Of a DNA stretch of 64,000 nt, positions 54,917 through 63,876 are shown in pieces. This DNA comes from an uncultured Clostridia bacterium (GTDB lineage: Bacteria; Bacillota; Clostridia; Christensenellales; UBA1242). The notes beneath the pieces are model-generated. The model was not told where the DNA came from. It saw nothing but the letters and a program-made list of their open reading frames with translations, and did no database searches. Location: contig CALVOG010000003.1 of NCBI GenBank assembly GCA_944350265.1, forward strand, positions 52,979-116,978, given 5' to 3'. How positions within the stretch are numbered: position 1 is the stretch's first letter; each line of letters starts with the position of its first letter. The position numbers and the translations under genes are program-made.

Positions 54917-55585
54917 CTATTTCTTTTCGTTGCCATTGACAAGTTTTTGAGCAATTTCGGTTAAGTTGTAGTATTCCTCCGTCAATTCGCCGTTATCTTC
55001 AAATTTAGTTTTTAAAAGCGCATCGCAAAAACTGAAAAATTCCGCCTTTTGCTCGTCGTTTATAAACTTGCCAAACTCGAAAGGATTTTTCCCTCCTTCA
55101 AAACTTTCGATAAAGTCATAACAAAAAACCTTGCGCATCGGGTCCGCCTGCCCTTTTGCGTCCATTTTTTCAACGCGCTCAAAGTCGTGGCAACTTTCAG
55201 CCATTAACTCATAGAAGGAAATATCCTTTATCTCTCTGAGGTTTGGGTCTAAATAAACCGCCTCTTTATTGCGCTGACCTCCTGCCTTTTCCGCACTTGC
55301 TGGCAAAACGATGTAACACTTTCGAAAATCGTCAACAGCAATCTTGTCAAAATGAATCGGCTTATCTGAAAGCAAAAACACCTCCTCATCATTCACCTTT
55401 GCGCGCTGAACTTTCAAAAGATTGGCGTTGGTGTATACACGCACACCGCTAACCTTCTTCTCTTCAAAGTCGTCCTCCAAAGTGATGATATAGTCGCCGT
55501 ATTCGACTCCGCTTCTTGCAATTAATTCAATTTCGTCCTCCAATCCGCGCACGCGAAATTTCGGATATTTACTTTCAATAAACAT
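54917..55585 (-). CDS. Unrecognised 222-aa soluble protein
   Basis: Acidic/basic mixed, no membrane segment. N-terminal half is beta-rich (IELIARSGVEYGDYIITLEDDFEEKKVSGVRVY); the C-terminal half is helical (SFYELMAESCHDFERVE, NDEQKAEFFSFCDALL). Own terminator, monocistronic. Family not recognised. Confidence 0.75.
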   Translation of the reverse strand: MFIESKYPKFRVRGLEDEIELIARSGVEYGDYIITLEDDFEEKKVSGVRVYTNANLLKVQRAKVNDEEVFLLSDKPIHFDKIAVDDFRKCYIVLPASAEKAGGQRNKEAVYLDPNLREIKDISFYELMAESCHDFERVEKMDAKGQADPMRKVFCYDFIESFEGGKNPFEFGKFINDEQKAEFFSFCDALLKTKFEDNGELTEEYYNLTEIAQKLVNGNEKK

Positions 55586-55795
55586 AATTCACCTCTTAAT
55601 AAATTTATTTTAAAATTTAAGCAAATTTTTCTAACGCAATAGCACAAAAAGTTGCGCGGTGCTAAAACTTAATTTAGATAAAATTTTAACAAACTCTAAC
55701 AAATTTTGCACACCGCTTAATTTGAGTGGAATAAAAGTGAATTTACCTCACTCTCTAATATTATACCATATTTTTCAAACTTTTTCAACCTAAAA

Positions 55796-57595
55796 CTACG
55801 CATCAAGTTCCTCTTGCAAATTTTCCACAGTAAACATATTTTTAAATTCCTTGTTCTTTCTAAACAACTCATTAAAACTGCCTTCATCCACAATTTTGCC
55901 GTCCTCCAAAAAGAAGATGTTGTCAACATTTCTTATCGTTGAAAGGCGGTGTGCCACAATCACAATCGTGCTTTTCCCTTTTAGGTTGTCAATACATTTT
56001 TTGATATGCTCCTGCGCGAAATTATCCAGCGAACTTGTGCTTTCGTCAAAGATGATGATGCTTGTTTGCCTTAGTAATGCCCGCGCGATTGCAAGGCGCT
56101 GTCTTTGTCCGCCCGAAAGTTTAACTCCGCTTTCGCCCACCACCGTGTTTATGCCGTTTGGAAGGGTGTCGATAAATTCGTTAAGATAACTATCCTTAAT
56201 CGCTCTTTCAATCTCTTCGTCGGTGGCATCTTCCTTTGCTAAAAGTAAATTTTCTTTAATTGACATATCAAAGATGTATGGAAACTGATTGACAAGCGAA
56301 ATGCTCCTTCTCAGCGTGTCCTTATCCAATTTTTTAATATCAACTCCATCGATAAGCACCTCACCGCCGTCCGCCTCCAACATCTTGGAAATCAAACTTA
56401 AAATGGTTGACTTACCGCTTCCGCTCTTCCCAACAAACGCCACAGTTGTGTTCGGTTCAATCACAAAGTTGACATTTTCTAAGACAGGCGTTTCGCTTTT
56501 AAGAGTTTTCGCCACCTTCTTACCCTTTTTGTCCTTCTTAAATTCGTATTCCTTATATTTAAAAGCAACATTCTTAAATTCAATCTTGCCAGCAACATTT
56601 TCAAGGTGCACATTGCCAAACTTTTCCATTTCGAACTCATCGTCCTCAAAAAGTTCTCTAATTCTTCCCAGCGAATTCTTTATGGTGGACATAGACTCGC
56701 TTAAAAAACCGATAAATGAGGAAAAACTTTTAATGCTTCCGCGATAGGAATAAATAACCATAAAAATTGCAATGGTCACAAGCCCCTTTTCCATAAGCAC
56801 AATGCCAAGGATGAGCGTGGCAAAAATCATAACCTCTTGTAACGCCGAGCGCACCGTTCTTAAAACCTGGTTGGTGTTATAGAGATTATAATGCTCTTTC
56901 ATATTCTTTTTTGTGCGTTCATCCACCACCTTTTTAAGCTTATCCTCTAAGCCCGAGGTTTTAATATCCTTCTCGCTTTTAATGGTTTCATTGACAATGG
57001 AAACAAACTCCTCGCGCGCCGTGTTGGTAGATTTCAAATTTTTGTCGAATTTTTTTAGACGAATGGTGTCAACAATAAGTGCAATAAGTATGGTGCCAAC
57101 AACGCAAAGCCCGATTATGTAGTTAAGAATAAAAACATAAATTACGATTACAAATGTGGAAACGATACTTGAAATCATATTGACAAAACTTGACAGTTCG
57201 CCAACCACCCTTTCTGGGTCCCTTGCAACGCGCTCCATAAACGCGCCAGAGTTGTGGCTGGAATATGAGCGGGAGTTTATTTTGAAGGTTTGCGCCACGC
57301 AGTCCAAACTCATATCGCCAATCATTCGCATACCATAGCGGTTATATAGGAAATTCAAAAGCGACATAAGAAGGTATTGCATAACCGAAAGCCCAAGCAC
57401 GAATAAAAAGTTGTAAATTGCCCCGTTGTATCTTTTTAAAGTGACGTCCTCAACGGCGTTTGCGGTTAAGATTGGAATGAAAACATCAACCACCGTTGAC
57501 AAAGCGAACACGAAAATATAGAACGCGATATGCCACGAATATTTTTTGAGATATTTCGACATACTGAATGCCTTTTGCGCTTTTCTTGCCATCAC
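55796..57595 (-). CDS. ABC exporter, fused membrane and ATPase domains
   Basis: 599 residues. Six membrane helices at ~15-310, then the nucleotide-binding domain: Walker A GKSGSGKSTILSL, Q-loop VNQFPYIF, signature LSGGQRQRLAIARALL, Walker B SIIIFDESTSSLD, H-loop VAHRLSTI. Half-transporter, presumably a homodimer; no partner gene adjacent. Related to multidrug/lipid exporters; substrate unknown. Confidence 0.93.
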   Translation of the reverse strand: MMARKAQKAFSMSKYLKKYSWHIAFYIFVFALSTVVDVFIPILTANAVEDVTLKRYNGAIYNFLFVLGLSVMQYLLMSLLNFLYNRYGMRMIGDMSLDCVAQTFKINSRSYSSHNSGAFMERVARDPERVVGELSSFVNMISSIVSTFVIVIYVFILNYIIGLCVVGTILIALIVDTIRLKKFDKNLKSTNTAREEFVSIVNETIKSEKDIKTSGLEDKLKKVVDERTKKNMKEHYNLYNTNQVLRTVRSALQEVMIFATLILGIVLMEKGLVTIAIFMVIYSYRGSIKSFSSFIGFLSESMSTIKNSLGRIRELFEDDEFEMEKFGNVHLENVAGKIEFKNVAFKYKEYEFKKDKKGKKVAKTLKSETPVLENVNFVIEPNTTVAFVGKSGSGKSTILSLISKMLEADGGEVLIDGVDIKKLDKDTLRRSISLVNQFPYIFDMSIKENLLLAKEDATDEEIERAIKDSYLNEFIDTLPNGINTVVGESGVKLSGGQRQRLAIARALLRQTSIIIFDESTSSLDNFAQEHIKKCIDNLKGKSTIVIVAHRLSTIRNVDNIFFLEDGKIVDEGSFNELFRKNKEFKNMFTVENLQEELDA

Positions 57596-57611
57596 CCCTC
57601 ACTTTTATGGT

Positions 57612-57641
57612 ATTCTAGCATAAATTTATTCGCACTGTCAA
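57612..57641 (-). promoter_or_regulatory. Promoter of the ABC exporter, with upstream palindrome
   Basis: Minus strand: TTGACA (plus 57636-57641), 18-nt spacer, TGcTAGAAT (box 57612-57617). The inverted repeat AACCAAT-6-ATTGGTT (57649-57668) directly upstream may be an operator. Confidence 0.75.
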
Positions 57642-57832
57642 CTTTAAGAACCAATGAAAATATTGGTTTCAAAACAAAAATTACCTAAACATAAGTTGTT
57701 ATTTCAATTTAACAAGGTTGTTATTCTAGGCTACAAAATAAAAGAGCATAAAATAGAACGAACCGTTTACTTTAATAAAAGCTTTAATTAAATTGAAATT
57801 TATTTTCATTCTAACTTATAAGAATTTTTAAT

Positions 57833-57861
57833 TTGACAGAATGCAAGTTATTTGCTATAAT
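57833..57861 (+). promoter_or_regulatory. Promoter of the transglutaminase-like gene
   Basis: TTGACA (57833-57838), 17-nt spacer, TGcTATAAT (box 57856-57861). Perfect consensus with extended -10. Confidence 0.88.
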
Positions 57862-57910
57862 GAAATAGGTAAAATTAGACGAAAAAAAGTTAAATATTTA
57901 AGAGGTTTTT

Positions 57911-58990
57911 ATGGGAAATTATATTGATTTTGAAAACCCTAGTGATTGGTATGAATTTGTCGACACCCTTTATCCATATAACCCAAACAGCACACGCCGT
58001 TTTGTTCGCGTTCACACCACATCGCTCAATAACCCGTATTTTTTGAGGGAAATTTTATTGCAAAACTATCCAAAAGACACGGTGTTCTGCGTGACGAACG
58101 ACATTGAAAGAAACAGCAAGGGATTGCGCTTTGGCGACGACTCCACCTTCACCGGTTGCACCTTTCAAAAGGTCGTCCACTTCTTTGAAACGATGTATGA
58201 CCGAGGCTACCGCGCCATTGTTTTGCAAGACGGTATGTCGCTTGAAAGAGTGCTTCGCGCAAATGTGATTCTTCAAAATTGGGCGGATGAAATTAATTCG
58301 GCAAAATTTAATGGGCGCCCACTTTCTCCGCTTGAAAGGTATCTTTACGCCTATAAAAAAGCCACTCAGTTCGCTTACCAAAAATCTTACACCAACCCAA
58401 CGCTCCACGAGCGAATGGCGTCAATTATCGAAAGTGACGGCGAACACGTCGTCTGCCTTGGCTACTCTGGCATCCTTGCAGAACTCTGCAAAAAAGTGGG
58501 CATTCCGTGCGCAATTCAATACTTCGACAGCACCGAAAATAAGGAGGGGCACGCCATCACTATGGTCTATCTTAAAGACGAGCGGTATGACATCAACGGC
58601 GCCTATTTCGCCGACCCTTGCCAAGATTCCCGCACAAAAAACTCTTACGCAAGACACACATCCGCCATCCTTAAAAGGCAACAAACTGATAACTTTTGCC
58701 TAAACGCAAAAATGACAATAGTAAGCCCCGAGCAAACCTTCGCTTTCATCACCAGCCTCCCGAAAAAACTGATTGATAGCGAGTTTTTAACGCAAAATGA
58801 GGAAGCGGAACTTGAAGATTTCACCGTGACCGAAGATTTATACGAGCGACTGACAAACGTGCCATATAATAGAGATAAAGTAAAACTTGCCGATATGGTT
58901 GTCAACAGCATTCTATATAAGCACGTCGACCTTGACACCCTTTACAAAATGACTGCAAACGAATTTGGTGAAAATGGACCACAACTATAA
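57911..58990 (+). CDS. Transglutaminase-like cysteine protease-fold protein
   Basis: 359 residues. Catalytic-triad pattern of the transglutaminase-like core: Cys182 in HVVCLGYSGILAELCKKVGIPC, His214 in EGHAITMVYL, Asp227 in RYDINGAYFADPC. N-terminal ~130 residues are of unknown fold (RFVRVHTTSLNNPYFL, VVHFFETMYDRGYRAIVLQDG). No signal peptide or membrane segment, so cytosolic. Substrate unknown; could be protease, peptidase or inactive binder. Strong own promoter and terminator. Confidence 0.85.
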   Translation: MGNYIDFENPSDWYEFVDTLYPYNPNSTRRFVRVHTTSLNNPYFLREILLQNYPKDTVFCVTNDIERNSKGLRFGDDSTFTGCTFQKVVHFFETMYDRGYRAIVLQDGMSLERVLRANVILQNWADEINSAKFNGRPLSPLERYLYAYKKATQFAYQKSYTNPTLHERMASIIESDGEHVVCLGYSGILAELCKKVGIPCAIQYFDSTENKEGHAITMVYLKDERYDINGAYFADPCQDSRTKNSYARHTSAILKRQQTDNFCLNAKMTIVSPEQTFAFITSLPKKLIDSEFLTQNEEAELEDFTVTEDLYERLTNVPYNRDKVKLADMVVNSILYKHVDLDTLYKMTANEFGENGPQL

Positions 58991-59019
58991 AATTTTAACT
59001 TCACAACGAAAAAAATAAC

Positions 59020-59098
59020 CACAAACTTTCAACCAAACTAACCACAACGATTTAATAAAAGTCCCGCAACGATTTAATAAAAATCGCAACAACCACTT
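59020..59098. repeat. 22-bp tandem repeat after the transglutaminase-like gene
   Basis: Two units of C(A/G)CAACGATTTAATAAAA then (G/A)TC, followed by a partial third. Non-coding. Confidence 0.7.
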
Positions 59099-59106
59099 CA
59101 AAAAAC

Positions 59107-59148
59107 AAGAACATATTGACTACAATTTTCAATATGTTCTCTTTTTTT
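59107..59148 (+). terminator. Intrinsic terminator after the transglutaminase-like gene
   Basis: Arms GAACATATTGA and TCAATATGTTC, 10-nt loop, then seven T. A degenerate ~55-nt copy of the 3' side (ATACGTTCTCTTTTTTAT) follows at ~59187. Confidence 0.85.
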
Positions 59149-59369
59149 ATTCGTTGTCCATTTTAATCAAACAACAACACATCACAATACGTTCTCTTTT
59201 TTATCTATGTTTCTTTTAATCAAACATCGTCCTCTTTTAGCATCTAACCACTTTCTTCCACGCATTAATTTTTCTATATTTATAATTTTTTATATGCCCT
59301 CGCCATTTGCTTATTTTTTTAATTTTCGCCATTATACAAATAACTTTTGTGTGAGAACCTTTTGCAATT

Positions 59370-60589
59370 TTATTTTTGTTTTTTCTTAAACCAATGAAAG
59401 GTCAAAAAATTCTTTGTCCTTTCCAAACTTCTCATCTCTTTCGGGTATTTTTCTAAGCAAAACGGATAAAGTTCATTGCAAAACGCATTCCTATTTTTCT
59501 TCCAAACAATAACTCTAAAATATCTCTTTTTGTGTTTTTTATACTTTTCAATATCCACCACATTTTTGAATTTTTCAAGGTTTCCCTGTAAGTCCGCGCT
59601 CACAAGAAGCCTCAAACACTTGTTGCAAATTGGCTTTCCGCAATTTTTCATCGCTTTTTTATTCTTCTTTAATTGGTAAACGTTGAAGCAAGGGCGAAGA
59701 TATTTTTGCGCTGGCTCAAAGTCAGCAAGTATGCGCGTTTTTTCGTAGCGTGGCACTTCAGCACCCGCACTGACCATTCGAAAATCTGGCACGGTTAGCG
59801 CTTCCGCCGTTGCTGAATCATAGTGCGCGCAATCGATGTGACGCGTTCGCTTCATCAACAATTCCTCTGGTGGATACGTGGAGGAAAATAGGTAGGTTTT
59901 CCAAAGTTTTTTAAAACACAAAATTTCCGCCATTGTGATATATGTGTGAACGGTGATATGTATTTTTAAATGTTCGAGGCAAACGAAGCGGTAAAAATTT
60001 GAATAGGTCATAATGAGTTCTTTGCCAAGTTCGTTCGCCACAAGCTTGTATCGGTCGTATTTATACTTAATTTTATCCAAATATTCAAACAAATTCTTCG
60101 CGTGAACACCCCAAAGGTCAAGCGAGATGTTGCCCATATAAAAGTGGGTGATTTTAAGTTTTTCGTCGTCGCTGTTGCCGTATTTATATATGGTGAAAAA
60201 AGAATCAACTCCAAGCGAGTTCGCCGTGCCAACCGCCTTTCCGCCTATTTCTTCGCTCTCCGTTTCCGCAATTATTCTTGTGCGATAAAGCGATTTGTCG
60301 TTCGAAACTAGCGCATCAATATATTTACCCAAATTCTCTTTCAGCGCTTTTGTTATTGGCAAGTAACTTGCAATGTCGTGCTTTTCTCTTAGCGCAATCG
60401 GCAAAAGTAGCACCACAAAGGCGTCGGCGCGCTCAGTTAAAAGATATTCCTTCCACTTTGCCTCACATTCTAAGAAAAGTTTCTTTCGTCTGCCATTAAT
60501 TGTAATTTCGCAGGTTAGTCGCTCCCCCCCCCCCGCTTTTTGTCTTTACTTAAAAAATCTTTAACATAAATTTTCTTAATAACTATCAT
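59370..60589 (-). pseudogene. Cys-rich orphan protein, frameshifted at an 11-bp poly-G tract (phase-variable candidate)
   Basis: ATG at 60589 with GAGGA 8 nt upstream reads MIVIKKIYVKDFLSKDKK then into G11 (plus C-run 60524-60534) and stops after 24 codons. If the run were 9 or 12 G, the frame would continue RGGERLTCEITINGRRKK... into the long ORF ending at 59370, giving ~405-406 aa. The downstream ORF has no ATG of its own near its beginning. Cysteines cluster (NCGKPICNKCLR; FCNELYPFC) as in zinc-binding proteins. Family not recognised. Either a contingency locus, a decayed gene or an assembly error. Confidence 0.75.
60524..60534. repeat. 11-bp mononucleotide C/G tract
   Basis: Eleven consecutive C on the plus strand (G on the coding strand), within codons 19-23 of the gene above. 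By far the longest C/G run in the window, in a low-GC genome. Confidence 0.95.
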
Positions 60590-60732
60590 TTGTTCATCCT
60601 CACTATTTGCATTATAAATTTTCCGCCCGGCAACTGTCAAGCATTTTACTAAATTACGCACCTATATTTCTCCAAAAGGTCATTCGCTTTTTATATACCT
60701 CCAAAAGGTCATTCGTTTGTTTTCTCCTCTTT

Positions 60733-60754
60733 CCCAAAAATGGGCATTTTTGGG
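60733..60754. repeat. 22-bp near-perfect palindrome
   Basis: CCCAAAAATG and CATTTTTGGG arms separated by GG. Opens the hairpin-rich block that precedes tRNA-Asn. Confidence 0.7.
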
Positions 60755-60768
60755 ATGCCCTTATTGGC

Positions 60769-61087
60769 GACGCCCCGCCGGAACGGGCGAACCTTGGTTC
60801 GAATCCTTAGACTGTATTACCCCCTCGTTAGCACCTCTTACACAATTAACACGGCAAAATCGCCAATGGAATGCGATTTTGTCGTATGGCAGAAAAACAA
60901 GCGTTAAAGCGATACTTTTCGAACTTGTTCGAAAATGAGCAAGAGCGCAGTTTTTCTGCGGGCTCCGGAGATAGGGTGAGAGCGAAACAAAAAAACAAGC
61001 CTGTGTGCTTGTTTTCGCTCGAACGGGCGGAGTCCTCGACGCCCCGCCGGAACGGGCGAACCTTGGTTCGAATCCTTAAACTGTATT
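60769..61087. repeat. 50-nt direct repeat pair near tRNA-Asn
   Basis: Copies at 60769-60818 and 61038-61087 share GACGCCCCGCCGGAACGGGC, GAACC and GGTTCGAATCCTTA(G/A)ACTGTATT, with about two differences in 50. Each contains two small hairpins. Confidence 0.85.
60961..60975 (-). pseudogene. Fragment of tRNA-Asn 3' end (15 nt)
   Basis: GGCTCCGGAGATAGG is identical to the acceptor/T-stem 3' end of the complete tRNA-Asn at 61289. It is followed, in minus direction, by a CGCAG/CTGCG hairpin. Confidence 0.7.
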
Positions 61088-61113
61088 TAAAAAGTCGTGC
61101 ATTGCACGACTTT
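61086..61113 (-). terminator. Terminator-like hairpin after the tRNA-Asn fragment
   Basis: Perfect arms AAAGTCGTGC and GCACGACTTT, 3-nt loop, then a T-run on the minus strand. Confidence 0.75.
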
Positions 61114-61116
61114 AAA

Positions 61117-61156
61117 TGGCTCCGGAGATAGGATTCGAACCTACGACCTTGTGGTT
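61117..61156 (-). pseudogene. 40-nt 3' half of tRNA-Asn (broken copy)
   Basis: Identical over 40 nt to the 3' half of the complete tRNA-Asn (CCA end, acceptor 3' strand, T arm, variable loop, anticodon-stem 3' side). Homology then stops abruptly where the anticodon loop should follow; the next ~110 nt carry unrelated hairpins. Confidence 0.85.
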
Positions 61157-61256
61157 TAATTCCGCTTCGCTCCATACTCTTCGAGATCAGCCTGTGGCTG
61201 TTAAGTTTTCTTCGAAAACACAGCGTTTCACGCTGTCCACAAGGTTAATAGCAAAA

Positions 61257-61282
61257 TTAAAAAACACACTATTTCTAGTGTG
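61257..61282 (-). terminator. Terminator of tRNA-Asn
   Basis: Arms CACACTA and TAGTGTG, 4-nt loop, then six T on the minus strand, 6 nt after the CCA end. Confidence 0.85.
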
Positions 61283-61288
61283 CTAAGT

Positions 61289-61363
<75 letters not shown>

Positions 61364-61648
61364 ATATCAATGATTACCCCAATATTTTACCAAATTGGAA
61401 AAATAAAGTCAATAATTTTACGCAAATTTTTCTTAAAAAGAGAAATTTTTTTATGTGGGCATATTCCGCCCCTTGAAAACTCGTTCTTATATGCAAAATG
61501 GAACATCTCGCGCGCGGTGGAAAATAAAACTCCAACAATCAACGCTCACAGCGCCACCAACATATTGAAACGAAAACAAGCACCTTCACCTTGCGCCACA
61601 AAGTTAAACACGTAAAATTTAAACAAAGAAAATCAATTCGAAACTAAT
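61364..61648. other. Spacer upstream of tRNA-Asn
   Basis: AT-rich; short spurious ORFs only. No promoter clear enough to call. Confidence 0.4.
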
Positions 61649-62251
61649 TCAGTTGCACTGCAAAACCTGCCCAAGCGTTAGCACTGGCTTGTGGCTAACT
61701 ATGCGAAAAAATTCGCCAATCTCTTTCCACGAATAGAGTTCAATCACGCTGTTTTGGCAAGGCTTGTTGCGCATATCTCTAAAATACAAGCAGTTCACGC
61801 CGTTCTCCAAAAGTTCGTCGATAACATTTGGATTGTCGTCAATCATCACGTCAACGCCAGCGTCCTTGCACGCCTGCACTTTCGACCTATTCGAAAAAAG
61901 TATGTCGTCATACAAAATTCCATCATCGGCAAGCCTTTTTAATGTGAGCGGTTTTTCGTTGTCGCTTATATGCCCGCGCGCCGTGATAAAAACAATCTTA
62001 TGCGTCTTTTTAAGAACGCCAAGAATTTCCTTTGCCATATCAAAAAGTGGCGCCTTTTTTTCCACCTCATAGTAGGAATTTTGCATAAAATCATTGATTT
62101 GTTCTTTCGTCCAATTATACCTTTTCCCAGCATTTACCTCGCCATCGTCGATAAGTTTACCCTCAACGAGTTTGTTGTATTTTTCGCTGTATTCTCGAAA
62201 CATACCTTCCGTTTGGTATAAAACACCGTCAATATCAACGCCGATAACCAT
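61649..62251 (-). CDS. HAD-superfamily phosphatase, 5'-nucleotidase-like
   Basis: 200 aa from ATG 62251 (MVIGVDIDGVLYQ), AGGAAG upstream. Motif I DIDGVLYQTEG (DxD nucleophile), motif II FITARGH, motif III Lys region and motif IV IDDNPNVIDELL. A cap is inserted after motif I (YNWTKEQINDF). Closest in look to deoxyribonucleotidases (NT5C type); substrate unknown. Confidence 0.85.
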   Translation of the reverse strand: MVIGVDIDGVLYQTEGMFREYSEKYNKLVEGKLIDDGEVNAGKRYNWTKEQINDFMQNSYYEVEKKAPLFDMAKEILGVLKKTHKIVFITARGHISDNEKPLTLKRLADDGILYDDILFSNRSKVQACKDAGVDVMIDDNPNVIDELLENGVNCLYFRDMRNKPCQNSVIELYSWKEIGEFFRIVSHKPVLTLGQVLQCN

Positions 62252-62391
62252 AGAACTTCCTTTATGTAAATTTTCTTTGCCCAAAAGCAATATTATTTTA
62301 CTGCTTTTCAAGGAAAAATGTCAAACAAAACTGCCATTTTTCGACAAAATTATCAAATATTTTCAATGGGCAAAGTTAGAAAATTAAAAAA

Positions 62392-62449
62392 TGTGGATAA
62401 CTTTTCCACATTCCTAAAAAATATTTTCAAAAAATGGCTTTTATCCACA
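62392..62449. promoter_or_regulatory. Cluster of DnaA-box-like sites
   Basis: Consensus boxes TTATCCACA at 62392-62400 (minus) and 62441-62449 (plus), and a one-mismatch TTTTCCACA at 62402-62410 (plus). The first two sites form an inverted TGTGGA...TCCACA. Intergenic, AT-rich. Confidence 0.6.
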
Positions 62450-62485
62450 TAAAATCTAGCGAAAAAATGTTTCGCTTAGCAACAT

Positions 62486-62935
62486 TTATTTCCTTTTTTG
62501 TGTTAAATTATGGGTTGATTTTTCTCTGCGTGCAAAGGAGGCCATTCTTTCTTTGTATGTGTCTGCAAGTTCCTTATGCGCACGCCCTATCACAATTTCC
62601 AAAGAGTCTTTAAAATCTCTGCTCGCTTTTTCGGCATCGCCATAATTAAATTCTTTCAGCGCCTTTCCGTCCTTCATCTCTTCAATTTCAATTTCGATTA
62701 TCTTTTTTGACGCCTCGCCGTCTTGCATAAGCGTGCTGATATCGGTTATCACTCCCCGCATTTCATCATACTTAGCCTCATTCCCACTCTTGCGCATTGT
62801 TAGCGCCGCGATAATAAGACTGGCACACACCTTGTCTAAATAGGACAAATATTCGTCATAAAACTTATTCAAATTCGCATAAAGCGCAACCATACGCACT
62901 CTATCCATTTCGCTTTTTGAAAGTTCATTTGCCAT
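62486..62935 (-). CDS. Unrecognised 149-aa helical protein
   Basis: Mostly helical and charged (MANELSKSEMDRVRMVALYANLN, LDKVCASLIIAALTMRKSG, IIEIEIEEMKDGKALKEF, a Lys/Arg C-terminus). AGGAGGG precedes ATG. No membrane segment. Function unknown. Confidence 0.72.
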   Translation of the reverse strand: MANELSKSEMDRVRMVALYANLNKFYDEYLSYLDKVCASLIIAALTMRKSGNEAKYDEMRGVITDISTLMQDGEASKKIIEIEIEEMKDGKALKEFNYGDAEKASRDFKDSLEIVIGRAHKELADTYKERMASFARREKSTHNLTQKRK

Positions 62936-63063
62936 AAAACCCTCCTCTATACTCGCTAATATATCACACTAAAATATTTTTGTCAAGCAATGCGATAAAT
63001 AAACAAAATAGTTCAACCGCTCAAAACTTTTGAGGGAAATAAACAGTTTTCGGTAAACCTCTT

Positions 63064-63618
63064 TCATAGTTTCTTCTTTTCTCCGTCCGTTTTTCGCATC
63101 AAACTCAACTTCAAAATGTCGACGGCGGACTTCACTATGCTTTCCGCTTCGGCAACCTTATCGTTACGCTTACGAAATCCCGCCAAAAGCGCGTTTTTCG
63201 CTCTTTTTAAGAAATCTTCCTTTGAAAGCACTTCGTTGGGAATGGCGTTAAGATAAGATTTAAAACGTCTGCCACCAAACGCCGTCATAGTTTTGGGATT
63301 TAACTCAATCGCCCAATCTCTTAAATCTAACAAAATATATTCTTCAAGCGCCTTGCCGAAATATACAGCGTCATTCTCGTTGTCGCTTTTCTCCACCCTA
63401 ACAAAACAGGTCCGCCTTGTGGTGTCACTCGTCGCGCAAACCATATCTAAAAGAAAAACACCATCCGCAACAACGTTTGGTTTATATTTTGAAAGTTTGC
63501 AATAAAAATTTAGCGCGCCACAACGAAAAATCTTGCCCTTTCTTATTTTTTCCACCACTTTATCATAATCGTGCGCTCGAATCACCTCTCGCGCAACCCC
63601 TGAATATTTTAGCCTCAT
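63064..63618 (-). CDS. Unrecognised 184-aa protein
   Basis: Basic, mixed alpha/beta (GKIFRCGALNFYCKLSKYKP, VVADGVFLLDMVCATS, YFGKALEEYILLDLRDWAIELNPKTM). Shine-Dalgarno GAGGG. No family recognised. Confidence 0.72.
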   Translation of the reverse strand: MRLKYSGVAREVIRAHDYDKVVEKIRKGKIFRCGALNFYCKLSKYKPNVVADGVFLLDMVCATSDTTRRTCFVRVEKSDNENDAVYFGKALEEYILLDLRDWAIELNPKTMTAFGGRRFKSYLNAIPNEVLSKEDFLKRAKNALLAGFRKRNDKVAEAESIVKSAVDILKLSLMRKTDGEKKKL

Positions 63619-63754
63619 AACACCCTCACCTCGGTTTATTTTTGCCTCTTTATTTTATCAAAAGAAACAATATATGTCAATCGTGTTTTCAAAGATAGAG
63701 AATATAAAAACGTTATTTTCGCAAGCCCACTTCCGCTCTCATAGTTTTTTTTCT

Positions 63755-63812
63755 GGGCCGCAGGCTCGGAAAAATGTCGTGTGGCGCACGCGCAAGCGTG
63801 CTAGAACACTGC
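63755..63812 (+). pseudogene. Inverted, interrupted copy of the 5S rRNA 3' end
   Basis: GGGCCG, CGGAAAAAT and AGAACACTGC match the 3' end of the adjacent 5S gene but on the opposite strand, with a 27-nt insertion (63776-63802) that contains a GCACGC/GCGTGC hairpin. Confidence 0.6.
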
Positions 63813-63835
63813 TTTTAATAAATAAAATCTATTGA

Positions 63836-63870
63836 TAAAAAGAAAAAACTGACCTCGTGCAGTCAGTTTT
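63836..63870 (-). terminator. Terminator of the rRNA operon
   Basis: Arms AAAACTGAC and GTCAGTTTT, 8-nt loop, then a T-rich tract on the minus strand. Confidence 0.88.
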
Positions 63871-63876
63871 AACATT

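Noticed and set aside
60769-60818. Plus-strand tRNA suggested by GGTTCGAATCC
   Set aside because: The 5' side of a T-stem does not pair and no other cloverleaf arms exist.
60846-61175. ORFs on both strands through the tRNA-fragment block
   Set aside because: They cross hairpins, direct repeats and a tRNA fragment; no ribosome binding site or plausible protein.
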